NCBI GenBank assembly: GCA_013399895.1
Contig: VXBA01000884.1
Span: forward strand, 46,096-110,095
Length of the DNA stretch: 64,000 nucleotides
Direction: 5' to 3'
DNA from: Serilophus lunatus
Taxonomy: Eukaryota > Chordata > Aves > Passeriformes > Eurylaimidae
The translations under genes were made by a program, and so were the position numbers. This document shows positions 39,560 through 52,200 of the stretch, in pieces. The stretch's first letter is position 1. Each line of letters begins with the position of its first letter. A model generated the notes under the pieces. The model did not search any database and was not told where the DNA came from. It saw only the letters and a list, made by a program, of their open reading frames with translations.

Positions 39560-42500
39560 CAAAACTGACAGAGTATGTCTCTTTGCTTCCTAAACTTATC
39601 GGTTGCTTGATATCAGCTGAGCATACATCTCACTGCACATCAAGCTTGTGAGAAGTCTGTATTATTTACAACATCTTTTCCTCTGCTGTGGTTAAAAGTG
39701 TGATACCAAAAGCAGGTCTTGTGGCCCCAGATATCAGCTGAAGATGAGAATATGACAAGTTACATTTATATCTGGAAATGGCTTCAATTCCACATTGAAA
39801 TTTAAACCTGACTGTTCAAAAAATGTTAACATTTTTTAAAATATAAATGTTGAGTCTATTTTACTGGAGTAATAAGAATCATTTCCCTATAGCTAATTTA
39901 AAAATCCTTTGATATGTATTAATTCATGGTCTTTAGAAGGCAGGAAAGTAACGTCCATTTTCAAAGAATCACATGGACCGACTATTTATTTTTTAATTGT
40001 TCACAGCTCTGTTTTTTCTTTTTTAATTATGTGTAATTCTTTAATACGTAAAAATGAACAAACTTCTATGCAAAGCCAGTGACTCTAGCCTATGTCTCCA
40101 ATCATGCTTCAAGTAAACAACCTGCATGTATTTAAATGTTTACATAGCCATGTTAGCTTGGCATCACAAAGAAACAAAGAATTGCATGCTTCCTTCTGTA
40201 TCTACTTAGATTTCATACGATTTTAATCTCAATGCTTTAAAGCATCAGCCAGTTTCAAATTAATCTGACATAAGGAAGACAGATGACTACAAGTTTAATA
40301 AAAATAGCCTAGAGAAGAAAGAGGCAGATTAGAGTTGCAGGTGAGAAAAAGGCTTCAGTAAGCTCAAACCTTACTCAACACCAGAGTGAATCAACATGGT
40401 CAAAGAGAAAGAAAGTCCTTCTAAAAACCCCAGCTGTGAGAAAAAATATTACACTGAGATTACAAGCCACCAGGAGATGTACATCCTAGGAAACCAGATG
40501 TCACTAGTCCTAGTGCTTGCAGTTCTTTGTAATTTTAATGCGATTTAAAAGACCAGCCACTGATGTCTCAGAACAAGTATACCAGAAAAGGATCAGTGTC
40601 TGACCTCACATCCTTTCCTTCATAAAGCCCACTACTAACTTTTTCAGAGAAGTAAACTTTGCAGGTATGCATTTAAACTACAATAAATGGATACACCTCT
40701 TTTCCCAGTAAAACAGGTAGAAAGGCCTTAACTTCTTCAGACTCTTCCTTACTGTGGAGAGGTACTGTCTTTAAAAGAAGGCAGTTTCTCACTTCAGTTT
40801 CCAGTACAGCAGATATATTGCAATTTAGGATGAAAAAATCTCTAGCTGAAAAAACATTCCATTCCGACTGCACTGGGAAGGTGTTTAAAAAGAAAAGGGA
40901 GAGAAAAACAGCCTCCCTGCAGAAACTGCTTATGAGATATTGCATTAGAAAGTCTATGTTTCTGGCTTGGCTTTTATATTAGAAAATTGGCCTACTTGTG
41001 GGCACTTTTCATTCCTTAATTTAACAGAATCTGCAGCAGGTTTAAGGTCAGCCATACTTGCTACTATCATCAAGATTTTACACACTGGAAGCAGCATATT
41101 TAAACTGGGGGCACATGTTCTAGTTTCACCTTAAGTAGCCTTGTTGCTTAGCTGCAGGAGTGTGGGTTCTAGAACTGTACAGGATTTGGACGTTTCCTTA
41201 CAATGTTTTCCTCTTTTTCAAATGCTCATCTGCTTTCACTGGAGCTCTGAATCTCACTGCCTTCAGCACCTGTACAGTAAAATAGGTTAGATGAGTAGAG
41301 CAAAGTCAATATCCAGTTCAGTTTGCTGGAATGAAGGTTGAGTGTGCTTGGCAAAAAGGCTTATTGCTCTCTCCAAACCCTCCACCCAAAGAGGAAAACA
41401 CACCAAACACTGTGCAAGCCAAAAGTATTGCAAGGCTAAACCACACTAACCTTGGAACCAGCCCTCTGCATTGGGGGTGCCTCTTCATGAGCTGTCTGGT
41501 AACCAACATTGTGGCTGAAATGGGAACTCCTGCAATGCACATACCTGGCCTACCTCTTGAGACATAAGGATACTTCAGTATGCCACTATGGAAGATAGAT
41601 TCTCAGCAAATACCTACAACAGTAGGATTGTCTGCTACATCCCCTTCTCATCCCTATCCCCAAGTGTTGAGGAAGACTGCCTCTTCATATTTTCCAGGAG
41701 AGACTCTTTTCTTATTATTCACTACCTCATTTCAGTTGCCACAACCTCAATGAAATACTTAATTTTCAAATTTTTTAAGCCCACTCACTTCTCTATGACT
41801 AAAACAAATTAAAGGGCAATCACACAAGTTGTTCCAATGGAAAAGGTGCAAAAAGAATGGCTGAGCATAGAAATACCATCCATGACCACACATGGATTCA
41901 AAACCTCAGCCTATCCCCCCAAAAAGTAGATAACTATTCACTGCCTCAGACTTCAGCACGCTCTTTAGAGAGAGTCACATCACCTTATGATTGTGCTTTG
42001 AATTTTCTGCTCATATTCATCCTCTCAGTAATATTTAATCTTTTTTTTTTCTCCTTTGGCAATATAAAGAACACACCATATCTGTTCTGAAGAACAATTT
42101 ATTAAAGGACTGACTTGACTGAACTTCACAGACTTTCCCCTAAACTAGAAATTCTGTGAGGAAAAAGGAACTGAAATGAGTTCTTAATATCAATATTGAA
42201 GCAGTTTAGCCTTTTGCTTTATTAATTTTTTACCATAATGACATGATCAAATCCCTTCTTTGCCTCTCAGTCTCTTAAATTCTAATTTGAGCTGTCATTT
42301 TGGTGAAGAAAAATTAAAATTCATTGGTTTTATTTCATAAAATAAGATGGTCCTAGATATAAGCATGCCTGAGTAGAGAAGTAAGTGTTGACCACCTATT
42401 ACACTCCTGTTGGGAGGAGGTTTATTGCAGGTTTATGCTGGTGGAAAAAGCAAGACTCGTCTTTCTCCTTGATGCATTATAGCACATACAACAAGAGAGA

Positions 42501-45500
42501 AAAAAAATAACCAAGCTCTATATCCCTACATAGACCTTGTCCTTCCTCTAGAGACTACTGACAGAGTGCAAGACAGTACCAATGTAGCAACAATTTTCCT
42601 GTTACAGATATCACTCTGCTTTGAGCCTTATTCATCATCAACAATTTGTCTCACATCGGACACCAAATGGTGTCCCTCATGTGAAAACAACTTGTAAACC
42701 GATAATAGGAGGAAGAGATATTTAATAATTGATAATGAAATGGAGTAAAATCAGTGACCTTGGCAGGAAACATTCTGTGTCCTATTAGCAATTGCCAGAG
42801 CCAGTCATCCATTCCCCTTAAATCCATTTCCTGAACGTGTTGCTTCTCTTGAATTTATACTGCTCTGGCATCAAACCATGAACATCACATTTCTGATGTT
42901 CACTGTCTTGCAATCTAAATCCAGCAGACTTTGCTCCTCCAATCAAAAACAGCCTCTTTGTCTATTTTTCCTAAATACAGATGTATATGCTTCTCTAAAT
43001 TTTCAAAGAACTCTAGATGTAGAAGTATTTCTGGGTTCAATGATTTTATTGATCTTGGTAACTTCAGGTTGCATAGTGCCTCAGCACAACTGTAGTTTAT
43101 GGACTAGTGGCATGAAGTATATATTTTAAAGTTCTCCTTAGAAGTCAGAGGAAAAATGAGGGCTGTATTATTCCTTCCACAGGTTTTATGGTAGAAAAAA
43201 GTGTATTGTAGACAATGATTGCTCAGTATGTTGTGCAAAAATCATTGCCAGGGACAAAAAAATTGCCTCCGATACAGTGTTGTTGGCAGTACAACAAACA
43301 TTCTATACCAGGGTTTTTATAAGTAATATTAATCTTTCCTGCTGGAGTTGCCCAATGTTAATGCATTGTCATGGTAAGGTTGTATGTTTAAGCCATTCAG
43401 AAGTCTTCCTTTTTTAAATACACTATTTTTCAAGTACGTTCAAAAAAACCCCACAACTGCAAATATATTTCCTTTCTGCATCTTCTAGAGATTTAATAGG
43501 AGTATTCAGCCTTTTGAAAGAGATGCAAGATTAACCACATTTACCATGTATGCACATGTGAATACATATTCACACAAATGCAAATGAGCATATACACGTA
43601 TATGTGAATATATGTATTTCTGTATTTTTATATATATGCACACAAACATGTAGCTATTGTAGACACATTTGAATTCACTGCTGAAAAAACGGTTGATCCA
43701 CTTAATCTTTGTCTAAAGAAATGACTTGACATGTTATTTTTGGCTAAAGTTGCATTTTAAAATATTAAGTCTTAAATTAGAACTGGGGAGGTTCCAGACC
43801 TCACAAAAAAGAGGTCTAGTACTAGACTCCAGAACAAGAGCAGCCTGTCCCCTGAAATAAATCTTCCTAACAGTTTTTCTTAACGAGTTTGGGTATTTTA
43901 AGGGCTCAGCAGCTGCAGCAGCAGCAGGGAAACAGGTCAAGTCTTTTTGATGATTTCATTCCTTATACCACACATCTAATTATTTTGGAAGAGGGTATTT
44001 TCTTTTCATCTTTTCATTCTGCACAAATATGGATTGATTTTTTTTTCTTCTGCCATTGCCTGCAGCAAAGTGAACTGCACACATAAAATAACCATATAAA
44101 AGCCTAACAACTTTTTCCAAAGAGTTTTCTTACACATCCTCCTGTAAGAAAAAATCACAGAGATTTGTTGCCAGGGTTGTGAGGGATGTTGCAAGAGAAG
44201 AGGGGATAGCATATTTGTACGCCTGCCTACATTTCTAACAGCTTTAAATTAATAAAACTTCTTATGAGCAGCTGCAAGGAAGGGAGTGAGCAGGAGACAA
44301 TTTGTATTCTGTGGGATTAGAATATAAATAGTGTCAACAGTAGGAAACAATGAATGAGACTTGAATGAAAACTAGGAAAAAATATTCCTCTGCATGTGTG
44401 TTGGAGCTCATTAGCAAATTCTGTTTAGTGACCTTTCTGTGTTTGCTTTCTGAAGACATTTGGAGATTTTTGCTGCAGTGCCATCTCTATTGTCCAACTC
44501 TAAAACTTAATCACTCACATTAAGTCTTCACTGGCAGATGCACTATTTTTACTAGCTACTTTGAGAGATGCTACATAAAGCACAAATAAGACAATTAGTG
44601 GAAACATCTCTCTGGGATGTAAAAGAAGCCAGGTGCATACTCAGACTTCGGATTCAGGAGGGGACAGGTTTCCTCTCAGATGTGGTAAAAGAGTCCAGGT
44701 CAACAGCAAGTTATGTTGTGAAATGGGTGAAATTCAAGGATGAATGTTCCTGTCAAGATAATCTGTAACTACTGGAAATTAACTCAAAGAAATCTGCACT
44801 GGTGTTGAACAATACAGGCCGATGCTTATTTTCCGCTATCCAATACAATCTAAAATAATAGAGCTATTTACGTGAAAGTACATAAATTATTCAGCTCTAG
44901 GAACACTGACATTTTCCATCCAAAAAGCCACGTGGAAGGTTGTACAGAAGCATTAAAACTCTCTGTATTTGCATTTTGGCAAGGCACCCCTAGAGAAAAG
45001 CTCTGTGTACTCTTCTCCCACTTTACTTCCCAGAAGGGCAGATTGCCCTGATATCCTTCTTTGAAAGCCTTTACAGTACGTGTCCTTGCTACCTCTCTGA
45101 ACAGGTATACCACTGCAGAATTCACACAACAGCCACCACCAGGGCAACAGTGCCTGCAGCCCCTTCTGACAATCTTGAGTCATTTACAATTTCCTCCATC
45201 TTCCCAAGGGTAGAAGTCACTATAATCTTGGGCCGGACAGCTCCTCTTGGCACCTCGAATAATGTTCAGATGAACACAAAGTGAGCTGGAACAGGTCTTC
45301 AGGGGCTGAACATCTGACAAACTAAAGTATGCATCTACTGATTGTCTTTGTCAGCTCTCAGTAGACAATGTTTTAACATTTACAGGTAACTGAACACTGC
45401 CATTTCCAATACATTTACAGTAAGAATATCTCTCATCATTAATTCTACAGAATTGTATACCTGTTAAAATGGTGCTGACATTTAAAGCATTCCAACTCTA

Positions 45501-46444
45501 ATGCTTGCAACATAGGTGTCTGCATATTAGAAAATTAAGTCCCACACTGCTACAAATTGGTATTTGTCTTGGTAAGTTACATGTATGTGTGCCTTAGAAA
45601 ATACATGGGAAACTGAAGAGGCAATTTTAAAGTCACTTTGCTGCAATTTCTGAGTAGCAAAGAGAGATTTTCAAAAAACAATAGCTACCTCAGGAGGCAG
45701 AGCAATGGACCATCCAGGAAAAGACCTATAGGGCTGGCAAGATGGCAGGTGGGGTCCAGGAGTCATTAGGCTATTTCTCTTCAAGGGGGAGAAATTCTGG
45801 CAAAATTTTCAGGGGGTATCAGTTTGATTTATGGTTTGTTTTCTCAAGGCTGTGAACTTGTGCAAAGACCAGCACTGTTGTGGCCCTAAGGACACCAACA
45901 GATCTTATTGTCCCTGCCCCTTCCTATGTCTCACAGAGCCCATTTCAGCCTTGCCAGGGATCATCAGGAGTGCTGACCTCCAGCTTCCCACAGTCCTGCC
46001 TTAGCATGGACCTGGCCCAGCAAATTCCCCTTCCAGTCTCTTAAAGAGCTGCTGCTCTGACTGCCCCCTTACAGGTGCTATGTAATGTTAGCTTTGTTTT
46101 GGGAGACACAATCTGCAAGTATTTCGCCTGGATCTTGGAGACTGGAACCACCCGAATGCTCTGAGGTGCTCATTTTATAATCAGAGCAAGAAACCTTTGC
46201 TTCCAGAGGCTTGTCCTGACTGCATTCTCAGAAATATATGTATTATTGGACCCAGAGACAAGACTGAGTAAGGAGGCATAATAAGGCATCACATGCTACC
46301 AGAATGGTAACTTCAGAATGCATATTCCCTGTTTATTGCAAATATGAAGTCAAAATCATTAGCATAGTCTCTGTTCATGGGAAGAGCTAGAGCAGAAAGA
46401 ACTGCAGGAGTTTAAAATGTTTATTACCCAAGAGCTGATTCATA

Positions 46445-46719
46445 CCACCTGTGGTGGTTTAAGACCACTGGTTTTCACTAGGGGTGCGCTCAACAATGAC
46501 GAGAAGACTGAACAGAATTTGAACAACAGGGAAACAGTTTATTTGTCTAGGGCTCAACCAAGGAAAGGAAACAGTTTAAGAGAACCCCAGACTTAACACA
46601 AAAATTACACTCAACAAAGCCACACAAAAAAGGGAAAAGGGAAAAAGGGAATAAACAAACTGCTTTTCAAAGGCCAGGCAGGCTGGCCAAGGAAAAGCAG
46701 GGGAAAGGGAAGCTGCTCG

Positions 46720-46754
<35 letters not shown>

Positions 46755-48229
46755 CCCCTCTGATGTTAGTCACTCCCAGCCCTTGAAGACTCTGCAAAAC
46801 ACAAAAAATGAAAAGCACCCCCCCAACCCAGGGACGCTATTTGGGGAAGCTTTCCACATGCGGTTCTGTTGGCTTGGCTCTGGTGCCAATGGAGGTGGGT
46901 GTAGTCAAGCCACGGGGCCTGGAAGTCAGGAGGAGAGGGGCCGTGCTGCTGCTCCCCAGCTCGCAGGAAGCTGAAGAGAGGGAGGGCTTAGTTTCCAGGT
47001 TTTTTAAGCCCTCCAAGTCCTGTGAGAATCTCACCGTCCTCTTCCTGGCTTCTCCCTCTTCGGATTGGCCAGTGGTCCGGGCTCCACCCCTCTTTCGAAA
47101 TCTTTGATTCCAGAAAAATGGCGGTTCCCGCCAAAAACCGTGAGCTTTCTCCCTGGAGGCACCATGTTTTTTACCAGCTGCAGGCCAGCTGCAGCCTCCC
47201 CAGGGCACCCGCCGTCCGTGGGAACCCACAGGAGGGGTCTCTGAGGCCAGCGGGACCGCAGAAGCTGCCCAGAGCAGCCACTGCACCCACACCACCATGT
47301 GGGGGCCGCTCCTAGGGCTGCCGGGACTGCTGGACCCCCCACCGGGCTCCCCCACAGTAGCGCAGGGCTGGCGCAGCCGCCACCGACTGCCAACCACCAA
47401 CCGTGGCCGCCGGGGCACCCCCGACACCACTGCCCCGCGCCCGTGGGCACTGGGGCACCACCAACAAGGAACAACCAGCGAGCATCCGCGCTGAGGCATG
47501 CAACCCCCCGCTGCCACCGGAGCCCACCGCAGGCACCAGGGACCGGAGCCAGCCGCTGCCTGGGGGCGACAGGGAGTGGCAACCACCCCTGTCTCTCCCC
47601 CGGCATTGTGACTGCGCCCCAGGCACGCTCCACGCCAGCAAAGGACCTAAACCCACAGCAGCATGGCTGCCACTGCCGAACACCGCTGCTGGGAAGGTGT
47701 GTGCACAGCAGCAGCCGCAGCCACAGCCGCAGCAGCAGCAGCACCAATCCAAGCCCCAGTGCTGCGACCGATGCTTGCAGACAGCCGCCCGGGGTTGGGC
47801 TCTGCTCCTGTCACTTCCCTCAGCGCTGCAGCTGCTTGCCGGCAGCCACTGCCGCTGCCACTGATCTGTATCTCTGCCGCCGTGAGGCAACCCACGTCTT
47901 CGCCACCGCACCAAACTGTCGGCAGCCACCATCGCTGCCACCGATCTGGAGTCGGTGGGTCCACTCCTCCGCGCCGCAAGGGGACCCGCGTCTCTGCTGG
48001 GCTGCCTGTCCACATTTCAGTGAGTCCCTGCCTCGGTTCCCCCCCCAACCCCGGAGGTCGGCGGGGCAAGGAGCTTGGGCTTTCTTAAGAGAAAAAAACA
48101 GAGTTTACAACCGAACAGGGAGCCAGCGAACAGTTTAAAACGAAACACCCCTTTCCTCCCCCCAAGACCCCCAGGACCCTCCCTCCAGAGAAAAAAAACA
48201 GCACCCCCCTCTCAAACCCCCACACCACC
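46445..48229 (-). mobile_element. Solo LTR of the same retroviral family, minus orientation, expanded U3
   Basis: The LTR runs 46450-48224 (1775 bases) and is flanked by a perfect 5-base duplication, CCACC, at 46445-46449 and 48225-48229. Read on the minus strand it starts TGTGGGGGTTTGAG and ends TTAAACCACCACA. It aligns by eye with the LTR at 35719-36926 over the CCAAT box (47064-47068 as ATTGG), the TATA-like site (47002-47007), the 'GCGGGAACC' stretch and the poly(A) signal (46538-46543 as TTTATT). It carries a CT microsatellite at 46724-46751. Its U3 is several hundred bases longer, very GC-rich, and includes CAG/CCG-type repeats near 47706-47742. The long open frames on both strands (up to 279 codons) are low-complexity by-products with no viral domain. 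Confidence 0.93.
46724..46751. repeat. CT microsatellite inside the LTR
   Basis: About 14 CT units. The related LTR at 36630-36655 has only short GAGA blocks at the matching place, so the repeat expanded in this copy. Confidence 0.95.
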
Positions 48230-49195
48230 TTTTTCCTTGTTTTCCCATCTGTGTGGCACCCACCATACCACCACCTGCTACAAAAAAACCCCCACAAACC
48301 AAAATGAAACAAACAAAAAATCCAAACCAAAACAACAACCATCAAAACAAACAAACACCCCCCCCCAAAATCCCAAAGACTGTGGATTTAAATGTATGGT
48401 GAGGCAACACAACTGAGAGCCTTTGAGAGCTTAGGATTTCCAAAAAGGGCTCACTTCTGCTCGCACCTCTACTGCCTCCAGTACCTTTTCACTCCTTCAG
48501 TCTGCTACCAGCTCTGATGCTCACCTAACTGCATGCTAAACTCATCCAGCTCATTAATTCAGGAGAAAACACAATGGGTCAGTTTTCTTCTGAATTAATA
48601 AATTGAATTTGTCTAACCATGCTCTCAGTGAAGTATCACAGCCAAAACAAAGAACAGAGGAAATGGGACTGCACTCTTTTTGTAGTTGCAAACTCCTAGA
48701 TAAGTTTCTATACATTATCTAACTACACACAAATGTGCCAGATCTACCACTGATATGACTAAGGTGTAAGTTCATATTGTATACTTGTAAGACCCTCCAA
48801 TATAAGAGATGGAAAATAGGCAGCTTGGGGCAATCAACTATGAAAATACCCCAATTAGCTTCACCAGATTTTAGTGAACTCTGACCATTAAATCGTGCTA
48901 GGATGAACCTAGTATGTTTTATTTCACCTTTGCTATCAACTAAATAACAGCCCCAAGTCATCAGAGTTGTTGATATACAAGGATATGCCCACAACATATT
49001 CAGTCATGGGAAAACAATCTTACTCTGCAGAAAGGAGTCCTCAAAACAAGGGTATGACAATAAACTGGGGAAATAAAAGAATGAAATGTGAGGTAGGAAG
49101 AGAATAGCAGGGGAGGGAGACTAAACATTTACAGCAGCCTGTTTCTGAAACTGTTTTGCTTACAGTGTGAGGACTCAACCTACAGTTAGTAATGT

Positions 49196-49209
49196 TAATT
49201 AGCTAATTA
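49196..49209. promoter_or_regulatory. Palindromic homeodomain-type site
   Basis: TAATTAGCTAATTA is a perfect 14-base palindrome containing AGCTAATTA on both strands. From memory this resembles the in-vitro preference reported for POU6F2 (A-C/G-CTAATTA type). Occupancy is unknown. Confidence 0.3.
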
Positions 49210-52200
49210 GTTGCTAATAAGATATTTTGAATTACTAGAGTATGTATGAGTTAGGATAAATTCTAAGGTAATTGTAGACTTTCGTACAACACACCTTTAC
49301 CAAACTGGCCAGGACCACTTCACCTTTCCATATATATTTTCTTTGTGTGCATCAAGTCATCAGTTATTCCACTGCGAGTGTTTCTTTCAGACATGATGCT
49401 CTGCTACAATTCTTCAGCAATGCTAGAACACCACAGTGCAATTCAGACTGCCTCTTAGTTGCAAGTTGACCTAAATTTATTAAATAAATATTTTTCACCT
49501 TTGATGTGACACAAAGCAAGAAAAGAAAATTGGAAGGATACTTACAAAACAGTGCACATTATTTTTCTATCTTTTCCTTAATTGTCTACTGTATAGGATA
49601 TACCACATGGTATAATTATGCTCTTTGTATCCTTATGTAGAAGTGATTGATAACAAATTAATAATATAGTTTATCAAATACAGCATCTGAAGTTAAGCTC
49701 TGAAGTCAAAATGTCTAACTGTAGCTTCTATCCAAAAGTGGAAAATACTACCTAACCTTCACTACTCATTTCAGAAGATGTTGTTTGGACTCAACTCACT
49801 TTTAAAATTAGTTTAAAGTAGAGGTCCTAAATGTGATTTAATTTTTTAATAACGTCTTATTCCCCTACCGTAAGAATTGGTGCAATTGAACATTCTAGGT
49901 GCTGTGTACAACACCCTAAATAAACAGGTGCCTTCTTGAAATAAAGAAAGATTAGACTACTGACTCTGGAGTGTCAGAATTTTGTCCAAATGTCTGTATT
50001 CTGAACAGATATATTTCTACTTTTAGATCTGAAAAATGCCTAAGAAATCTTCATGTAATACCTACTCCTTCCCATACTGCAAAGTGCAGCTGAAGGAGGC
50101 TAAGGAATTTACAGAGCCAGCCATTCTGTTGAATAAAAAATCTATTTTGCCTGTTAAGTTTGACTTTTAAGAGCTAGAGAAAATTTTGCTTTCTAACTGT
50201 TGATGGTATAGGGAACAAGGAATTATTATCAGTGTACTCTTGAGTATCAGAAGACTTCAATTCTGATATCAGTTCTGCTTGTAGTTGCAGCATCCCTTCT
50301 CTTTCATGGATGTAGAACTTTGTACTATTGCTCTAGAGTTTACATGAAGGAGATTTTGTCCACATGGAAGCTGTAGTACAGCCCTCCTGTGGAAGTTACA
50401 TCAGGGTCTTGTGAACAACATGTTACTCTGTGGAGACTTTAAGCACTATTGCCACCCTTGTCAGCTAGAGAAAGACAATGACTTGTATATGCTGACACCG
50501 CATGGCTGGAGTCCTGACACAAGCCTCTAGGCAAATGATAATACAAATAAATAATAGTTGACAGGCAGCTTCTGAAAAAGAAGATGCACCCTTTAAGGGA
50601 CAAGAAAACTGTAGAAAACAGAAGGTCAAGTCCTGGACATATATTTTAAATCCTATTAGTATGTTGATGGTTCGGGATATGATTGATTTTTGGTTTTATT
50701 AGTCCTCTTTTCATTAGCTTTTTAATCAAAAGGAAATCTAATCACAGTCAGTTACTAGAGCTTGGCTAACAGATGGTAACTTGCTAAGGCATGGTCGTGT
50801 GACTGTGTTCATCCTTTGCCCACAGCATGTACCAGAGCCAGTAGCCCTCATCTGGTCTCAAAAGCTTTAATAATGTAACTCAATTTGGCTCAGAAATCAC
50901 TCTGGCCACTTGTTTACCCTGACTGTGAGACATTATCTTCTTTCAGGTTGCTAGGAATTGGCCAACTACATATAGGACACTCCTTAAGCCATTTAAGTTT
51001 TCTCTTGAAGGATGAAAGATAAATTAGTTTAGAAGTAGTTTTGTTACACTGACACTAAGCAAATGACTACATTTTTCTGTGTATATAAAGTTTAAGTACC
51101 CTTGAAGAAATGTCAAGTTACAGTGGTTCAAAATCATATGGTCCTTCACTCAAGCCACAGTAACAGGTAGAGTGCATATTCCTGTAAAGTAAAACACAAG
51201 ATCCTAAATACCCCTTTCCTAGGTAATCTACAGATTAAACTATTCATTAAAACTTGTTTATAAATGTGTTACCTTGAAGCCACATAGTGTCTGTGGTCAG
51301 TTGGCACTTCTCAGCTGATGGGGGTAATTGGTTAAACCACTCACTATTTCAAAGTGGCTTCACATGCTAAGTGCATTAACCATTTCCATATTTTAACCAC
51401 TTGAAGGTTGAAAGGCATTTCAATTTGAAAATGCTCTAATAAGCTTGATTCTTTTGCAGGCTGTCTAAAAGCGGTGGAATTCACCTTTTGGAACAGATGC
51501 ACAAATGGATGTGTCTTTGATGTGTTTAGAGCTACAAAAGTTTGATGTTTTCAATTAAAACAAGTGCTATTTACTTCTATACTTATGGGTAATAGAGCAC
51601 TTTTGACTTTTACAAAGTGCGTGTTATTAAAGCACTTTACTAATGTACAAAGGAACTTTCATAAAACAAGGAAGAAAAGAAGCAATCCTCTTTCAAAATG
51701 TCTCTGGAAAATGAGATGAAAGTAGAAAAAAACTTGCAAGAAAAGAGTTCTTTAACAATAAAAACCCTGTCTTCAACTGTTCCTGTGCATTATTTCACTC
51801 GTGATCTTTATGCCTAGACCCACTTTTATAAACATTTGCAACAATTTAAACATATTCTATTACTCAAAACTTTTCACACAAGAGTTCTTCACCCTAACCT
51901 TTTTGATGAGGCCAGAAAACACTTATCTTGTGGTTTCCAAGGTATCCCTGAAATAGTACAGTGGAAAAATAATACGTTACTGTTAGTGTTCAGGAGCAGC
52001 TATTACTGATTTATTCCCTAATATCATTATTGAAACTGTATGTGGACTTCTGATTTCTATGTACCTCAATTTATTCATTTTCAGCAAATATTTCCAGTAT
52101 TATGATGTGGAATTGCATTTTCAGGATTTAAGTTTCTAATTCAGTCAAACACAGTCTTTTCTGAAGCCATTTTCCTCTTCTACACTTCTTGTTCTCTTCC

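Larger units (their letters stand above)
36932..46444. other. Intergenic sequence between the two solo LTRs
   Basis: Apart from the CR1 fragment at 37154-38405 and an A run at 39537-39559, I recognise nothing here. Open frames of up to about 90 codons have no family features. Around 43560-43660 there is alternating purine-pyrimidine sequence with CATATACACGTATATG-type symmetry. The block 45700-46440 is GC-richer than its surroundings and could be an old repeat I do not recognise. Confidence 0.55.

Noticed and set aside
47299..48138. 279-codon frame, and overlapping long frames on both strands at 46837-48088
   Set aside because: They lie inside the GC-rich U3 of a solo LTR, are open on both strands, are low-complexity (Pro, Ala, Ser, Gln rich), and have no viral or host domain.
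35719..48224. The two related LTRs as the two ends of one provirus
   Set aside because: They are in opposite orientation, and each has its own different perfect 5-base duplication.
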